Assembly (NCBI GenBank): GCA_013821455.1
Contig: JACDGS010000024.1
Location: forward strand, 1-59,597
Source: Chthoniobacterales bacterium
GTDB lineage: Bacteria; Verrucomicrobiota; Verrucomicrobiia; Chthoniobacterales; UBA10450
Length of the DNA stretch: 59,597 nucleotides
Direction: 5' to 3'
Each line of letters starts with the position of its first letter. The first letter of the stretch is position 1. The notes below the pieces were generated by a model that saw nothing but the letters and a program-made list of their open reading frames with translations, did no database searches and was not told the origin of the DNA. Shown here in pieces: positions 33,535-41,998 of the stretch. A program made the translations under genes and the position numbers.

Positions 33535-35685
33535 ATGTTTGGATTTGGAAATTGGGTGGCGTGTACGCAGGAGCGCACCTCGCTGTTATTGGAGAACTCG
33601 TTAGGCGCTCGCGGTTCGAGCGGGAATCCGGGGAGCGCACGCGCCTCGCGTGCTGGCGATGGCGCCTCGCCATCGCGAACTTTCGGCATCGTTCGAGTTT
33701 CGGAGGCGCGTCAGTGTTGTGATCGGTGCGTTTTGGACTCACGCTTTGCGGCGAGGCGCCGCAAAGAGCACGCGAGGCGCGTGCGCTCCCCGGAGCTGTT
33801 CGCTGCGCTCCTCTTGGCAATCGGAGCGTCGTTAGGCAACGTGAACGCGCAGGACGCGATCAGTAGTCCGACGCCCGCGCCGGTCGCTGATGAGATCGTA
33901 GTCAGCGCGACGCGTGTTCCTACGCCGCAGGAGGAAACGGGCGCGAGCATCAGCGTGATTACGTCCGACGACCTCGCCGGCAAACAAACCGAGCGCGTCT
34001 CCGATGCGCTGCGCGAAATTCCTGGACTTTCCGTGGTGCAAAGCGGCACTCAGGGCCAACTCACTTCGGTCTTCACGCGAGGATTAAAGAGCGAGCACAC
34101 GCAAGTTTTGATCGATGGAATTCCGATCAACCAGGGACTGGCGGGACTGTTCAACTTTGCCGATCTCACGGTGGACGACATCGATCACATCGAGGTCGTG
34201 CGCGGACCGCAGAGCACGCTTTACGGTCCGCGTGGACTTGCGGGCGTGATCCAAATTTTCACTAAACAGGGAAGCGGTCCGCCGAGCGGCTCAGTCAGTG
34301 CCGAGGGTGGTTCCTACGATACCTTCCGCGAAACTTTTCAAACCTCCGGGAGCTGGCAGCAATTCGACTACTCGTTAGGCGCGAGTCGGCTCGATACGGA
34401 TAACGCCCGGCCTAACAATGAGTATCGCAACACCTCCGCGGTCGCGAATCTGGGCTGGTCGCCTAACGAACAATTCCGCCTGAGCGGCCTCTTCACTTAT
34501 TCCAACTCTGACGCGAGCAGCCCCAACATTATCTCTGATCCCAAGCCGCTCGATAACCTCCTCACCGAGCGCTGGCTGATCGCTCCGCATCTCGATTACA
34601 AGCCGTTCGATTGGTGGGAGCACAAACTGATCGTGAGCTACGATCACGAGCGGCAGGTGAACGATCCGAACGAAGATGGATTTCTTCCCGGGACGACATT
34701 TGTCGGTGCGACGCGCGCGCTTTTCGAGCGTTTCACGGTTGATTACCAAAACGATCTCCGGCCCACGAACTGGCTCACCCTAACGAGTGGGTTTTTCTAC
34801 AGCGACGTCGATGCCGGACAGGAACGGCCCTTCGTCTCGCAGGCGTTTGGACCGCTGCCGACTTTCATCAGCGATCACACCGCTGAAGTTGCCGGCTTCG
34901 TGCAAGCCAGCGCGAAACCGTTTGAGGGACTGAATCTGGTCGCGGGCGGGCGCGACGACCATTTCAACCAATTTGGCGATGTCTGGACTTATCGGGTCGC
35001 AGGCAGTTATCGAATCAAACCAACTGACACGGTTTTGCATTCCAGCTACGCCACGGGTTTCAGTCCACCCACGAGTCAGGACAAAATCTTCGGCAACAAC
35101 TTCAATCTCGATCCCGAAAGAGTGCGCGGCTTCGACGTCGGCGTGACCCAGAATCTGTGGAACTCGCGCGTTGTTCTCGACGCGACCTATTTTCACAACA
35201 GGCTCTCCAACGTCATCGGTTACAACGGCGCTTTCGATCTCGTGAATCTCGGCGCGGCGCGGACGCAGGGCTTGGAATTTGAAGCGCACGCCCGCCCGCT
35301 CGAGGACCTCACCCTGACGGCGAGCTACAGTTATCTTGAGGCCGAGAAAACCTCCGCGACCGACATTTCGCAGCCGCCGGGCTCGCGCTTGCCCCGGCGT
35401 CCGCGGAACGAGGTTTATGTTTCCGCTTCGTATCTCTGGTGCAAAAAATTGCGCACAACGGCGGAAGCGAAATGGGTCAATGCGCGTGAGGAAATTAACT
35501 TCGGCTTCCCAAATTTCGACATCGAGGATTACTCGTTCGCGAACTTCGCCGCGGAATATCAGGTGAATTCTTGCCTAACGATCTTCGGCCGGATTGATAA
35601 CCTAACGAACGAGCATTACTCCGAAGTCTTCGGCTTCCCGGCGCTGGGACGGGCGGCCTATGGCGGAGTCCGGGTGTCGTTCTGA
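33535..35685 (+). CDS. BtuB-like TonB-dependent receptor with repeat-derived N-terminus
   Basis: 716 residues from ATG 33535, which has a good GGAGG. The receptor itself starts late: a signal-like LFAALLLAIGASLGNVNAQ (residues about 86-104), then the plug (DEIVVSATRVPTPQEETGAS, DALREIPGLSVVQSG, VEVVRGPQSTLYGPRGLAGV-like VVRGPQSTLYGPRG) and a 22-strand barrel ending in FPALGRAAYGGVRVSF. Residues 1-82 are encoded by a palindromic repeat (33617-33791). A GTG at 33781 (VRSPELFAAL) is an alternative start and would give a normal signal peptide. The receptor imports cobalamin across the outer membrane, in line with its riboswitch. Confidence 0.85.
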   Translation: MFGFGNWVACTQERTSLLLENSLGARGSSGNPGSARASRAGDGASPSRTFGIVRVSEARQCCDRCVLDSRFAARRRKEHARRVRSPELFAALLLAIGASLGNVNAQDAISSPTPAPVADEIVVSATRVPTPQEETGASISVITSDDLAGKQTERVSDALREIPGLSVVQSGTQGQLTSVFTRGLKSEHTQVLIDGIPINQGLAGLFNFADLTVDDIDHIEVVRGPQSTLYGPRGLAGVIQIFTKQGSGPPSGSVSAEGGSYDTFRETFQTSGSWQQFDYSLGASRLDTDNARPNNEYRNTSAVANLGWSPNEQFRLSGLFTYSNSDASSPNIISDPKPLDNLLTERWLIAPHLDYKPFDWWEHKLIVSYDHERQVNDPNEDGFLPGTTFVGATRALFERFTVDYQNDLRPTNWLTLTSGFFYSDVDAGQERPFVSQAFGPLPTFISDHTAEVAGFVQASAKPFEGLNLVAGGRDDHFNQFGDVWTYRVAGSYRIKPTDTVLHSSYATGFSPPTSQDKIFGNNFNLDPERVRGFDVGVTQNLWNSRVVLDATYFHNRLSNVIGYNGAFDLVNLGAARTQGLEFEAHARPLEDLTLTASYSYLEAEKTSATDISQPPGSRLPRRPRNEVYVSASYLWCKKLRTTAEAKWVNAREEINFGFPNFDIEDYSFANFAAEYQVNSCLTIFGRIDNLTNEHYSEVFGFPALGRAAYGGVRVSF
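33617..33791. repeat. hairpin element in the 5' coding region of the BtuB-like gene
   Basis: Left GGGGAGCGCACGCGCCTCGC and right (reverse complement) GGGGAGCGCACGCGCCTCGC match as inverted ends; further inside GATGGCGCCTCGCCATCGCG and GCTTTGCGGCGAGGCGCCGC form smaller hairpins. It reads in frame as SARASRAGDGAS and RRKEHARRVRSP. It has no counterpart in TonB receptors. Confidence 0.8.
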
Positions 35686-35741
35686 GCCCGCGCCGGCTCT
35701 CGCACTTGCGGCGCGGCGGCGCGGCTGTTAACGGCTAACGC

Positions 35742-37073
35742 GTGGATCCCGTTCTCTCCGCTTTGCTCGGCTTGCTCGCGGGCGCCGTCGTTGTGGGGGC
35801 GATTCTGCTCCTCGCGCGGCGCAAGCGCGATGAGCGCTTCGAGGAACTGCATCGCGCTCAAGAGCGGGTCGAGCGGACGTATCGCGAAGAAGCGGCGCGG
35901 AATCGCGAAGAAGCATCCCATGCCGCCAGGGCGCAGCGGGAAGAACTAAGCGGCGCGCTGCGAAAACTGGGGGAGTCCAATTTGCAATCGATCGCTGAGA
36001 TTGGCATGATTTTGAAAGGCCAGCTCGAGGCCGTCTCGCAACAAACCGGCAAGCTCACCGAGTCAAATGAAGCGCGGCTCGACAACATGCGTGCGGTGGT
36101 CGATACGCGGCTGAAACAACTCCAGGAAGACAATGCGCACCAGATCGATCGCATGCGCGCGACGGTGGATGAAAAGCTGCAAGGCACTTTGGAAAAGCGT
36201 CTCGGCGAATCGTTCCAGATGGTCAGCGACCGGCTGGAAAAAGTGCATCACGGACTCGGCGCGATGCAGCAACTGGCGAGCGATGTCGGTGGTTTGCAGC
36301 GCGTCCTCACCAACGTGAAGGCGCGCGGCGGCTGGGGTGAAGTGCAACTCGGTGCGCTCCTTGAGCAGGTGCTGGCGCCAGAGCAATTCGCGCGCAACGT
36401 GAAGACGCGCGAGGGCAGCGGCGAAGTGGTCGATTTTGCGATCAAGCTGCCGGGCGTTGAAGATGGCGCGCCGGTTTGGCTACCGATCGATGCGAAATTT
36501 CCGGTGGAAGATTATCAGCGTCTGCTTCTCGCCCAGGAAGCGGCTGACCTTCCGGCGGCGGAGGAGGCGATGAAAGGCCTCGAGACGCAACTGCGCAAAA
36601 GCGCAAAAGACATTTGTGCGAAGTACATCAACTCGCCGCGCACGACCGATTTTGCGCTGATGTTTTTGCCAACGGAAGGGCTCTACGCGGAAGCAATCCG
36701 GCGGATCGGTTTGGTCGAACAAGTGCAGCGCGATTGCAAAGTCGTCTTCGCCGGGCCGACGACGCTGGCGGCTTTGCTCAACAGCTTGCAGATGGGTTTC
36801 CGGACGCTCGCGATCCAACAAGGCTCGAGTGAAGTCTGGAGTTTGCTGGCTTCAGTCCGCACGGAGTTTGGGAGGTTTGGCGGGTTGCTCGACGGCGTCA
36901 GGAAAAAACTCGATCAGGCTTCGACGCAGTTGGACGACGCGACGCGAAAGTCGCGCACGATCGAGAAGAAGCTAAACCGCGCGGAGAAGCTGCCGGCTAA
37001 TCCTCAGCCGCTGTTGCCGGCGTTACTCGGGGAAAACGAAGAAGAGGAAGACGAAGATGAGTCGTCATCCTGA
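35742..37073 (+). CDS. rmuC: DNA recombination protein RmuC
   Basis: 443 residues from GTG. One membrane helix (ALLGLLAGAVVVGAILLLA), a coiled coil over about 25-180 (EELHRAQERVERTYREEAAR), then the RmuC nuclease-like domain: LTNVKARGGWGEVQLGALLE, VVDFAIKLPG, VWLPIDAKFPVEDYQRLL, TTDFALMFLPTEGLYAEAIR and GPTTLAALLNSLQMGFRTLA. RmuC limits inversions between inverted repeats in E. coli, notable in a genome full of them. Last codons TCG TCA TCC TGA: the stop lies in the next palindromic element. Confidence 0.95.
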   Translation: MDPVLSALLGLLAGAVVVGAILLLARRKRDERFEELHRAQERVERTYREEAARNREEASHAARAQREELSGALRKLGESNLQSIAEIGMILKGQLEAVSQQTGKLTESNEARLDNMRAVVDTRLKQLQEDNAHQIDRMRATVDEKLQGTLEKRLGESFQMVSDRLEKVHHGLGAMQQLASDVGGLQRVLTNVKARGGWGEVQLGALLEQVLAPEQFARNVKTREGSGEVVDFAIKLPGVEDGAPVWLPIDAKFPVEDYQRLLLAQEAADLPAAEEAMKGLETQLRKSAKDICAKYINSPRTTDFALMFLPTEGLYAEAIRRIGLVEQVQRDCKVVFAGPTTLAALLNSLQMGFRTLAIQQGSSEVWSLLASVRTEFGRFGGLLDGVRKKLDQASTQLDDATRKSRTIEKKLNRAEKLPANPQPLLPALLGENEEEEDEDESSS

Positions 37074-37232
37074 GCGTAGTGAAGCGAAGCGGAACGGAGT
37101 CGAGGGATCCCGTTGAGCAACGTTGAAGTGACGCTAGCCAATCGTCTCCAAGTAAGACTGAACCGAGATCGGAGCGGCGTGGAGGCGCCACGGGATCCCT
37201 CGACTTCGCCTCCGGCTCCGCTCGGGATGACA
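37063..37232. repeat. GTCATCC palindromic element E, supplies the rmuC stop
   Basis: CGTCATCCTGAGCGTAGTGA at the left, GGCTCCGCTCGGGATGACAA at the right, with inner GTCGAGGGATCCCG / GGGATCCCTCGAC arms. It overlaps the last four codons of rmuC. Confidence 0.88.
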
Positions 37233-37256
37233 ACGAATTTGACGAGCTCGATTAAA

Positions 37257-37277
37257 CTGTAATTGTATTAATTACAG
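37257..37277. promoter_or_regulatory. palindromic operator before the SDR gene
   Basis: CTGTAATT (37257-37264) and AATTACAG (37270-37277) are perfect inverted 8-bp arms with a 5-bp spacer GTATT. The site is AT-rich in a GC-rich genome and lies 49 bp before the SDR start, so it looks like a repressor binding site. No matching regulator gene is adjacent. Confidence 0.6.
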
Positions 37278-37325
37278 AAACGAAATGGGACAAACTCAAA
37301 TCGCTCGAGAGACGAATAAGAATTT

Positions 37326-38057
37326 ATGAGCGCACAAAAAATCGCACTGATTACTGGAGCTAACAAAGGCATCGGACTCGAAACCGCGCGACAGCTTGCG
37401 CAAAAAGGCATCACCGTCCTCGTCGGCGCGCGCGATGAAGCGAAGGGTAAGGAAGCCGTTGCGGAATTGAAGAAAGGCGGCTTGGAAGCGCGCGCGATCG
37501 CAATCGATGTGACCAATTCCGACAGCATTAAAGCGGCCGCTGCGCAGGTCGAAAAGGAGTTTGGCCATCTCGAGATCCTCGTGAACAACGCCGGCATCAT
37601 GATCGACGACAAGGATGCGAAAGTGAGCGAGCAAACGCTCGAGACCTGGCGAAAAACGTTCGACACGAATGTTTTTGGATTAATCGAAACGACGAAAGCG
37701 TTCCTTCCGCTCCTGCGCAAAAGCGACGCCGGCCGCATCGTGAACCTCTCTAGCATTCTCGGCTCGATCACGCTGCACGCGACGCCGGGCTCGCCGGTTT
37801 ACGACAATAAGGTCGCGGCCTACAACGTTTCGAAATCGGCCGTTAACGCCTTCACCGTGCAGCTCGCTTACGAGTTGAAGGACACGAAGATCAAGGTGAA
37901 CGCGGCGCATCCGGGTTGGGTGAAAACCGACATGGGCGGCGAGGGCGCACAGATGGAAATAGCGGACGGCGCGAGGACCAGCGTCGAGCTGGCTACGATG
38001 GGCGCGGATGGGCCTAATGGGTCTTACGAGCACGATGGCGAGAAGCTGCCCTGGTAA
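37326..38057 (+). CDS. short-chain dehydrogenase/reductase (carbonyl reductase-like)
   Basis: 243 residues. TGANKGIGLETARQLAQKGI is the cofactor loop, with NNAGIM at about 85, catalytic Ser in NLSSILGSITLHATPGSPVY and YxxxK as YNVSKSA. AHPGWVKTDMGG and the end EHDGEKLPW are typical of classical SDRs related to carbonyl reductases. NADPH-dependent reduction of a carbonyl compound is likely; the substrate is unknown. It follows a palindromic operator and precedes htrA by 6 bp. Confidence 0.9.
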   Translation: MSAQKIALITGANKGIGLETARQLAQKGITVLVGARDEAKGKEAVAELKKGGLEARAIAIDVTNSDSIKAAAAQVEKEFGHLEILVNNAGIMIDDKDAKVSEQTLETWRKTFDTNVFGLIETTKAFLPLLRKSDAGRIVNLSSILGSITLHATPGSPVYDNKVAAYNVSKSAVNAFTVQLAYELKDTKIKVNAAHPGWVKTDMGGEGAQMEIADGARTSVELATMGADGPNGSYEHDGEKLPW

Positions 38058-38063
38058 GACGTA

Positions 38064-39140
38064 ATGAGCCGAATCATTCCATTTCCAGAGCGGGGGCGAT
38101 ACGCCCGATTGGTCCCGACGCTCTTCGACGAAAGTGCGCGGGTCCCTGGAGTCGTTAGGCCAGAGCCTAACGATGACGCTAACCTCCTCGATGTTTACTC
38201 ACAGACAGTCGCCGCCGTGGTCAACCGCGTGGCGCCGAGCGTCGTTAACATCCGCGTGCAAAACGCGCAGCGTGGTGCGGGCGGCGGTTCCGGTTTCATC
38301 ATCGCCCGCGACGGTTTTATTCTTACGAACAGTCATGTCGTGCATGGCGCGCAGGAGCTGGAGGTGACGCTGCATGACGGCCGCGTTTATCCGGCGGAAC
38401 TCATCGGCACCGATCCCGAGACCGATCTGGGAGTCGTTAGGATCGACGCGCCTGATATTCAACATGCGCGCCTCGCGGATTCCTCGGCGATTCGCGTTGG
38501 TCAGATCGCGATCGCGGTTGGTTCGCCCTACGGCTTTCAGCAAACGGTGACCGCAGGAATTGTGAGCGCGCTCGGCCGTTCCATGCGCTCGGAATCGGGC
38601 CGGTTGATGGATGAAATTATCCAAACCGACGCGGCGCTTAATCCTGGGAACTCCGGCGGCCCGCTTTTGAACAGCGCCGGCGAAGTCATCGGCGTGAACA
38701 CGGCCGTTATTCTGCCGGCACAGGGAATTTGTTTCGCGATCGCGAGCAACACGGCGCATTTCGTGGCGGGCTGGCTGATCAAGGAAGGTCGCATCCGCCG
38801 CAGCTCCATAGGGATCGGCGGTCAAAATGTACCGCTGCATCCGCGGGTGGTGCGCTTTCACAAGCTGGGCGCGGATCGCGGCGTGCTCGTGCTGGAAGTG
38901 GAGCCGGGCAGCCCGGCAGATCTAGCCGGCGTGAAGGAGAACGACACGATTGTCGGCTTCAAAGGCCAGGTCATTGCCACGATAGACGACCTGCAAAAAC
39001 AACTCGTGGCGGCGGAGATCGGTGTGCCTTCGCCGATCATGTTTTTGCGCGGGATAGAGAAGCGCTTTGCCATGGTCGTGCCGCGCGAGTTGCCGCCGCT
39101 GCATCTCAGACAAAAGAACCTAACGAGAAAAGGACAGTAG
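38064..39140 (+). CDS. HtrA/Deg-type trypsin-like serine protease with PDZ domain
   Basis: 358 residues. The protease domain has GGGSGFIIARDGFILTNSHV (catalytic His in NSHVV), DPETDLGVVRID (Asp) and NPGNSGGPLLNSAGEVIGVN (Ser). One PDZ domain covers about 245-345 (GVLVLEVEPGSPADLAGVKE, NDTIVGFKGQVIATIDDL). No signal peptide is evident at the N-terminus, so it may be cytoplasmic or exported in another way. It ends with CTAACGAGAAAAGGACAG TAG and trxA starts at the next base. An inverted pair of the motif (38152-38173) forms a perfect 9-bp hairpin inside the 5' coding region. Confidence 0.93.
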   Translation: MSRIIPFPERGRYARLVPTLFDESARVPGVVRPEPNDDANLLDVYSQTVAAVVNRVAPSVVNIRVQNAQRGAGGGSGFIIARDGFILTNSHVVHGAQELEVTLHDGRVYPAELIGTDPETDLGVVRIDAPDIQHARLADSSAIRVGQIAIAVGSPYGFQQTVTAGIVSALGRSMRSESGRLMDEIIQTDAALNPGNSGGPLLNSAGEVIGVNTAVILPAQGICFAIASNTAHFVAGWLIKEGRIRRSSIGIGGQNVPLHPRVVRFHKLGADRGVLVLEVEPGSPADLAGVKENDTIVGFKGQVIATIDDLQKQLVAAEIGVPSPIMFLRGIEKRFAMVVPRELPPLHLRQKNLTRKGQ

Positions 39141-39464
39141 ATGAACGAACCAATTAATATTAATGAAGCCAGCTTTGAGAAAGCGGTCCTGCAGGCGCCG
39201 ATGCCAGTGCTGGTGGACTTCTGGGCCGACTGGTGCGGACCGTGCAAGATGATCGCGCCGGTCCTGAACGAAATCGCGAGGGAAGGCGAAGAGCGTTATC
39301 GCATCGCCAAGGTGAATATTGATGACGAGCCAGCGCTGATGCAGCGCTTTCAGGTGCGCGGCGTGCCATCGCTGCTCTTCTTCAAAGGTGGCGAGCTGCG
39401 CGACCAGATTGTCGGCGTCGCGCCGAAGAAGCGGATCGTGGAGAAGTTGGAAGCGTTGGCCTAA
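39141..39464 (+). CDS. trxA: thioredoxin
   Basis: 107 residues. Active site FWADWCGPCKMIAPVLNEIA, the buried Asp region, cis-Pro in VRGVPSLLFFKGGE and the C-terminal helix. It reduces protein disulfides in the cytoplasm. It starts directly after the htrA stop. The stop is TAA of GCC TAA CGA, and the long motif GCCTAACGAATAAAGGAC covers the end (39459-39476), as it does for the next gene. Confidence 0.96.
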   Translation: MNEPININEASFEKAVLQAPMPVLVDFWADWCGPCKMIAPVLNEIAREGEERYRIAKVNIDDEPALMQRFQVRGVPSLLFFKGGELRDQIVGVAPKKRIVEKLEALA

Positions 39465-39484
39465 CGAATAAAGGACTATAGACT

Positions 39485-39949
39485 ATGAGTGAAACAAAAG
39501 AAATTTCCGCCCCGGATCTGACACAACGTCCGCCGCGCAGTCCGCGCTGCCGTCTTGGCGGGTATGTGCTGTTGCCACGCATGCTCGATAAAGGGCGCGC
39601 GACGATCGCGGGAAAGAACGGCGAATATCATTATGATTGTCCGCTCGATCAGCATCTCGTGAACTATCTCGGTTTTGATGCGGAGGCTTTGCGTGAGCAG
39701 TTAGCCGCCGGGAAAGGAGATGGGGAGATTCTCGAGTGGCTCAATGCCAACGCGAAGAACAAGCGCGCACCGTGGGAGATCGAACAGTGGAGCGAGTTTC
39801 AGGGAAGGCGCGGACCGGATAGCGACGCGGAAACGTTAGGCATGTTTTCGGAGCGGGTAGCGTCGTTTTCGAAGACTCGGGAAGACATCAAGACCTGGGG
39901 CGATTTGCTCGATTTAGATGACTTCGTGACCTTCGGCGGGAAGGCCTAA
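39485..39949 (+). CDS. DUF5069 family protein
   Basis: 154 residues. DLTQRPPRSPRCRLGGYVLL, PRMLDKGRATIAGKNGEYHY, DCPLDQHLVNYLGFDAEAL and APWEIEQWSEFQ are the family blocks. It is a cytoplasmic protein of unknown function common in verrucomicrobia and planctomycetes. Third gene of the htrA-trxA-DUF5069 operon (20 bp gap). Stop TAA again within the motif, GCCTAACGAGTAAAGGAC at 39944-39961. Confidence 0.85.
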   Translation: MSETKEISAPDLTQRPPRSPRCRLGGYVLLPRMLDKGRATIAGKNGEYHYDCPLDQHLVNYLGFDAEALREQLAAGKGDGEILEWLNANAKNKRAPWEIEQWSEFQGRRGPDSDAETLGMFSERVASFSKTREDIKTWGDLLDLDDFVTFGGKA

Positions 39950-39976
39950 CGAGTAAAGGACGCGGTATATCAGGAT

Positions 39977-40092
39977 TGTCATCCCGAGGGAACCGAGGGA
40001 CCCCGCAAGCGTCGCTCGGCGTTACTCTGGAATAGCGACTTCGAGGGACGCTTGGGAGGTCCCTCGCCGCGCTTCGCCTGCTCGGGATGACA
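39977..40092. repeat. GTCATCC palindromic element F
   Basis: TTGTCATCCCGAGGGAACCG at the left and TGCTCGGGATGACAA at the right; inner GACCCCGCAAGCGTC / ACGCTTGGGAGGTCC arms. It lies between the convergent DUF5069 and DUF885 genes and could end both transcripts. Confidence 0.85.
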
Positions 40093-40115
40093 AGTTGGTT
40101 TCGCGCGTCAACAGT

Positions 40116-41891
40116 CTACAACACCGCGTTCCACTGCTTGGGGTCTTTCAGGAGCATTTCGCGCAGTAACCGGATCGGCGGCATGCCGTGATTCAGCATC
40201 TCGTCGTGGAATTTCTCGAGCGAGAATTTTGCGCCTTCCTGCGTTTGGTAGTCGGCGCGCAGTTTTAGGATCTCCAGTTTGCCTAACGTGTAGTTGAGGT
40301 AACCCGGATCGAAGGTGCCGCGCATTGCTTCCGACAGCGACGGCTTTTCTTCGTAGTAGCAATTTTCGTGGAAGAACTTTGCCCCGTCGGCGACCGACAT
40401 GCCTAACGTGTGCATCTTGATCGAAACACAAAGTCGACAGAGTCGCAGCAACGCTTCGTCGGCCTGCGCCATGCGGTACTTAGCCGCGCGCACTTTTTGT
40501 TCGGGCGTCGGAATTACCACGCTGCCGAAACCTTCGTCGAGCATCATTTTTTCGCAGTAATGCGCCCAGCCTTCGACATAGGCGTAGCTACTAAACATCT
40601 TGCGCACATTGCTCGCGGAAGAGGCGTTGAGATGGAGAAACTGCACGTAATGCCCGGGGTAAGCCTCGTGGATTGAGACTACGTCTGCGGTATAGTAGTT
40701 AAACGAAGTCAGCCATTCATTCTTCTGTTGATCGGTCCAATCGACTTCAGTCGGCGTGACGTAGTAGTAGGCTTGCGTCGCTTTTTTCTCGAACGGCCCA
40801 GGCGTATCCATCGAGGCGAAACTAGTCGCGCGATCGAATGACGGCGTCTCCGCCACCGTCGCGCGGACGTCGGATGGGATCGTGACCAAACGATGCTCGA
40901 GCACGTATTGGCGAATCGTGTCCAGGTCCTTCGCCATCTCGGGAATCAACTCCGCGGCTTTCGGGTGATTCTGTTGCACTTCCGCCCAAACTTGGATCGG
41001 CGTTTTTTTCGGGTCGATGATTTTCGCGGAGGCCGCGAAGACGTCCTGCTCTTCCTTTAAACGCTGCAAACCGAGCGCGAGGATTTTCGTGGGCGGCATA
41101 TCGACCAACTCCGTGCCCGCGAGGTAGCGCTGATACTTTTCCGCGCCGAGTGCGAAGTCTGCGGTCGCTTTCGCCATCCGCTCTTTCGTTAGCCAGTTTG
41201 CGTAGTCGCGCAGCGCCGCGGCCGCTTTCTTGTTCGAGTCCTCAAAAGCGGCGCGGAGCGATTCGTCGTCGAGATCTTTGAGTGCGGCGACGAGATCCTT
41301 TTCCAAAAAATCGGCCGAGCCGTTGGCGATTTGCACGGCCAACTCCACGAACGGCTTCGGCAACACCGTCGCGAGGTTGGTCTTCGCCGCCGTCATGACG
41401 TTGCTCGTCTGATCCTCGATCGTGACGATGTCGCGGACGCGCTCGGCGAGCGGTTTGAAATCGCGCTTGATGTAAATGTTCACGTCGATCGCGCGCGCGT
41501 AGGCCATCGGGTTTTTCTCGAAGACATTCATGTCCACGAACTGCGTGAGCTCGCCCGCAATCGAGGAAAGAAGGATGCGACGATCGAGGTTGGCACGTTT
41601 GCTTAATTGCGCAGTGTCCATTTTGCCAAGGTCGCGTTGGAAACGCTGCAAGCGCTCGATCTCGGCGTCGATCGCGAGCCGGCTGTAATCTCCGATCTTG
41701 CCATCGTATTGATGCAGACCGAGCGCGACGCCGACGAGAGGCCGTGCGGCGAGGTAGCCATTGCTGAAGTCGATCGCTATTTTATCGAAATCGGCGTCGC
41801 CCTTTCCCGCGGCATCCGTCGCAGCCGGAAGCGGCGCGACCCAGCCTAACGACAAGAGGAAAAGAAGCAGTCGCAGGCCGGTCGATTTCAT
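40116..41891 (-). CDS. DUF885 family protein (predicted zinc metalloprotease-like), secreted
   Basis: 591 residues from ATG 41889-41891 with a signal peptide (LRLLLFLLSLGWVAPLPAA). Family blocks: DFSNGYLAARPLVGVALGLH, LDRRILLSS, YYYVTPTEVDWTDQQKNEWL, and VVSIHEAYPGHYVQFLHLNA, where HEAYPGH resembles an HExxH-like metal site, followed by YAYVEGWAHYCEKMMLDEGF. DUF885 proteins are distantly related to M32-type carboxypeptidases. Protein turnover in the periplasm is likely but unproven. Confidence 0.85.
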   Translation of the reverse strand: MKSTGLRLLLFLLSLGWVAPLPAATDAAGKGDADFDKIAIDFSNGYLAARPLVGVALGLHQYDGKIGDYSRLAIDAEIERLQRFQRDLGKMDTAQLSKRANLDRRILLSSIAGELTQFVDMNVFEKNPMAYARAIDVNIYIKRDFKPLAERVRDIVTIEDQTSNVMTAAKTNLATVLPKPFVELAVQIANGSADFLEKDLVAALKDLDDESLRAAFEDSNKKAAAALRDYANWLTKERMAKATADFALGAEKYQRYLAGTELVDMPPTKILALGLQRLKEEQDVFAASAKIIDPKKTPIQVWAEVQQNHPKAAELIPEMAKDLDTIRQYVLEHRLVTIPSDVRATVAETPSFDRATSFASMDTPGPFEKKATQAYYYVTPTEVDWTDQQKNEWLTSFNYYTADVVSIHEAYPGHYVQFLHLNASSASNVRKMFSSYAYVEGWAHYCEKMMLDEGFGSVVIPTPEQKVRAAKYRMAQADEALLRLCRLCVSIKMHTLGMSVADGAKFFHENCYYEEKPSLSEAMRGTFDPGYLNYTLGKLEILKLRADYQTQEGAKFSLEKFHDEMLNHGMPPIRLLREMLLKDPKQWNAVL

Positions 41892-41998
41892 GCGGGCCAT
41901 CCTAAGAGGCCCGGCGGCGCTTGTCATACGGGGTGCGGTTGGCAAAAATGGCAGAATGAACGACACTCGCCCCGTTCGCGTCCAAAGCACTATTGCCT

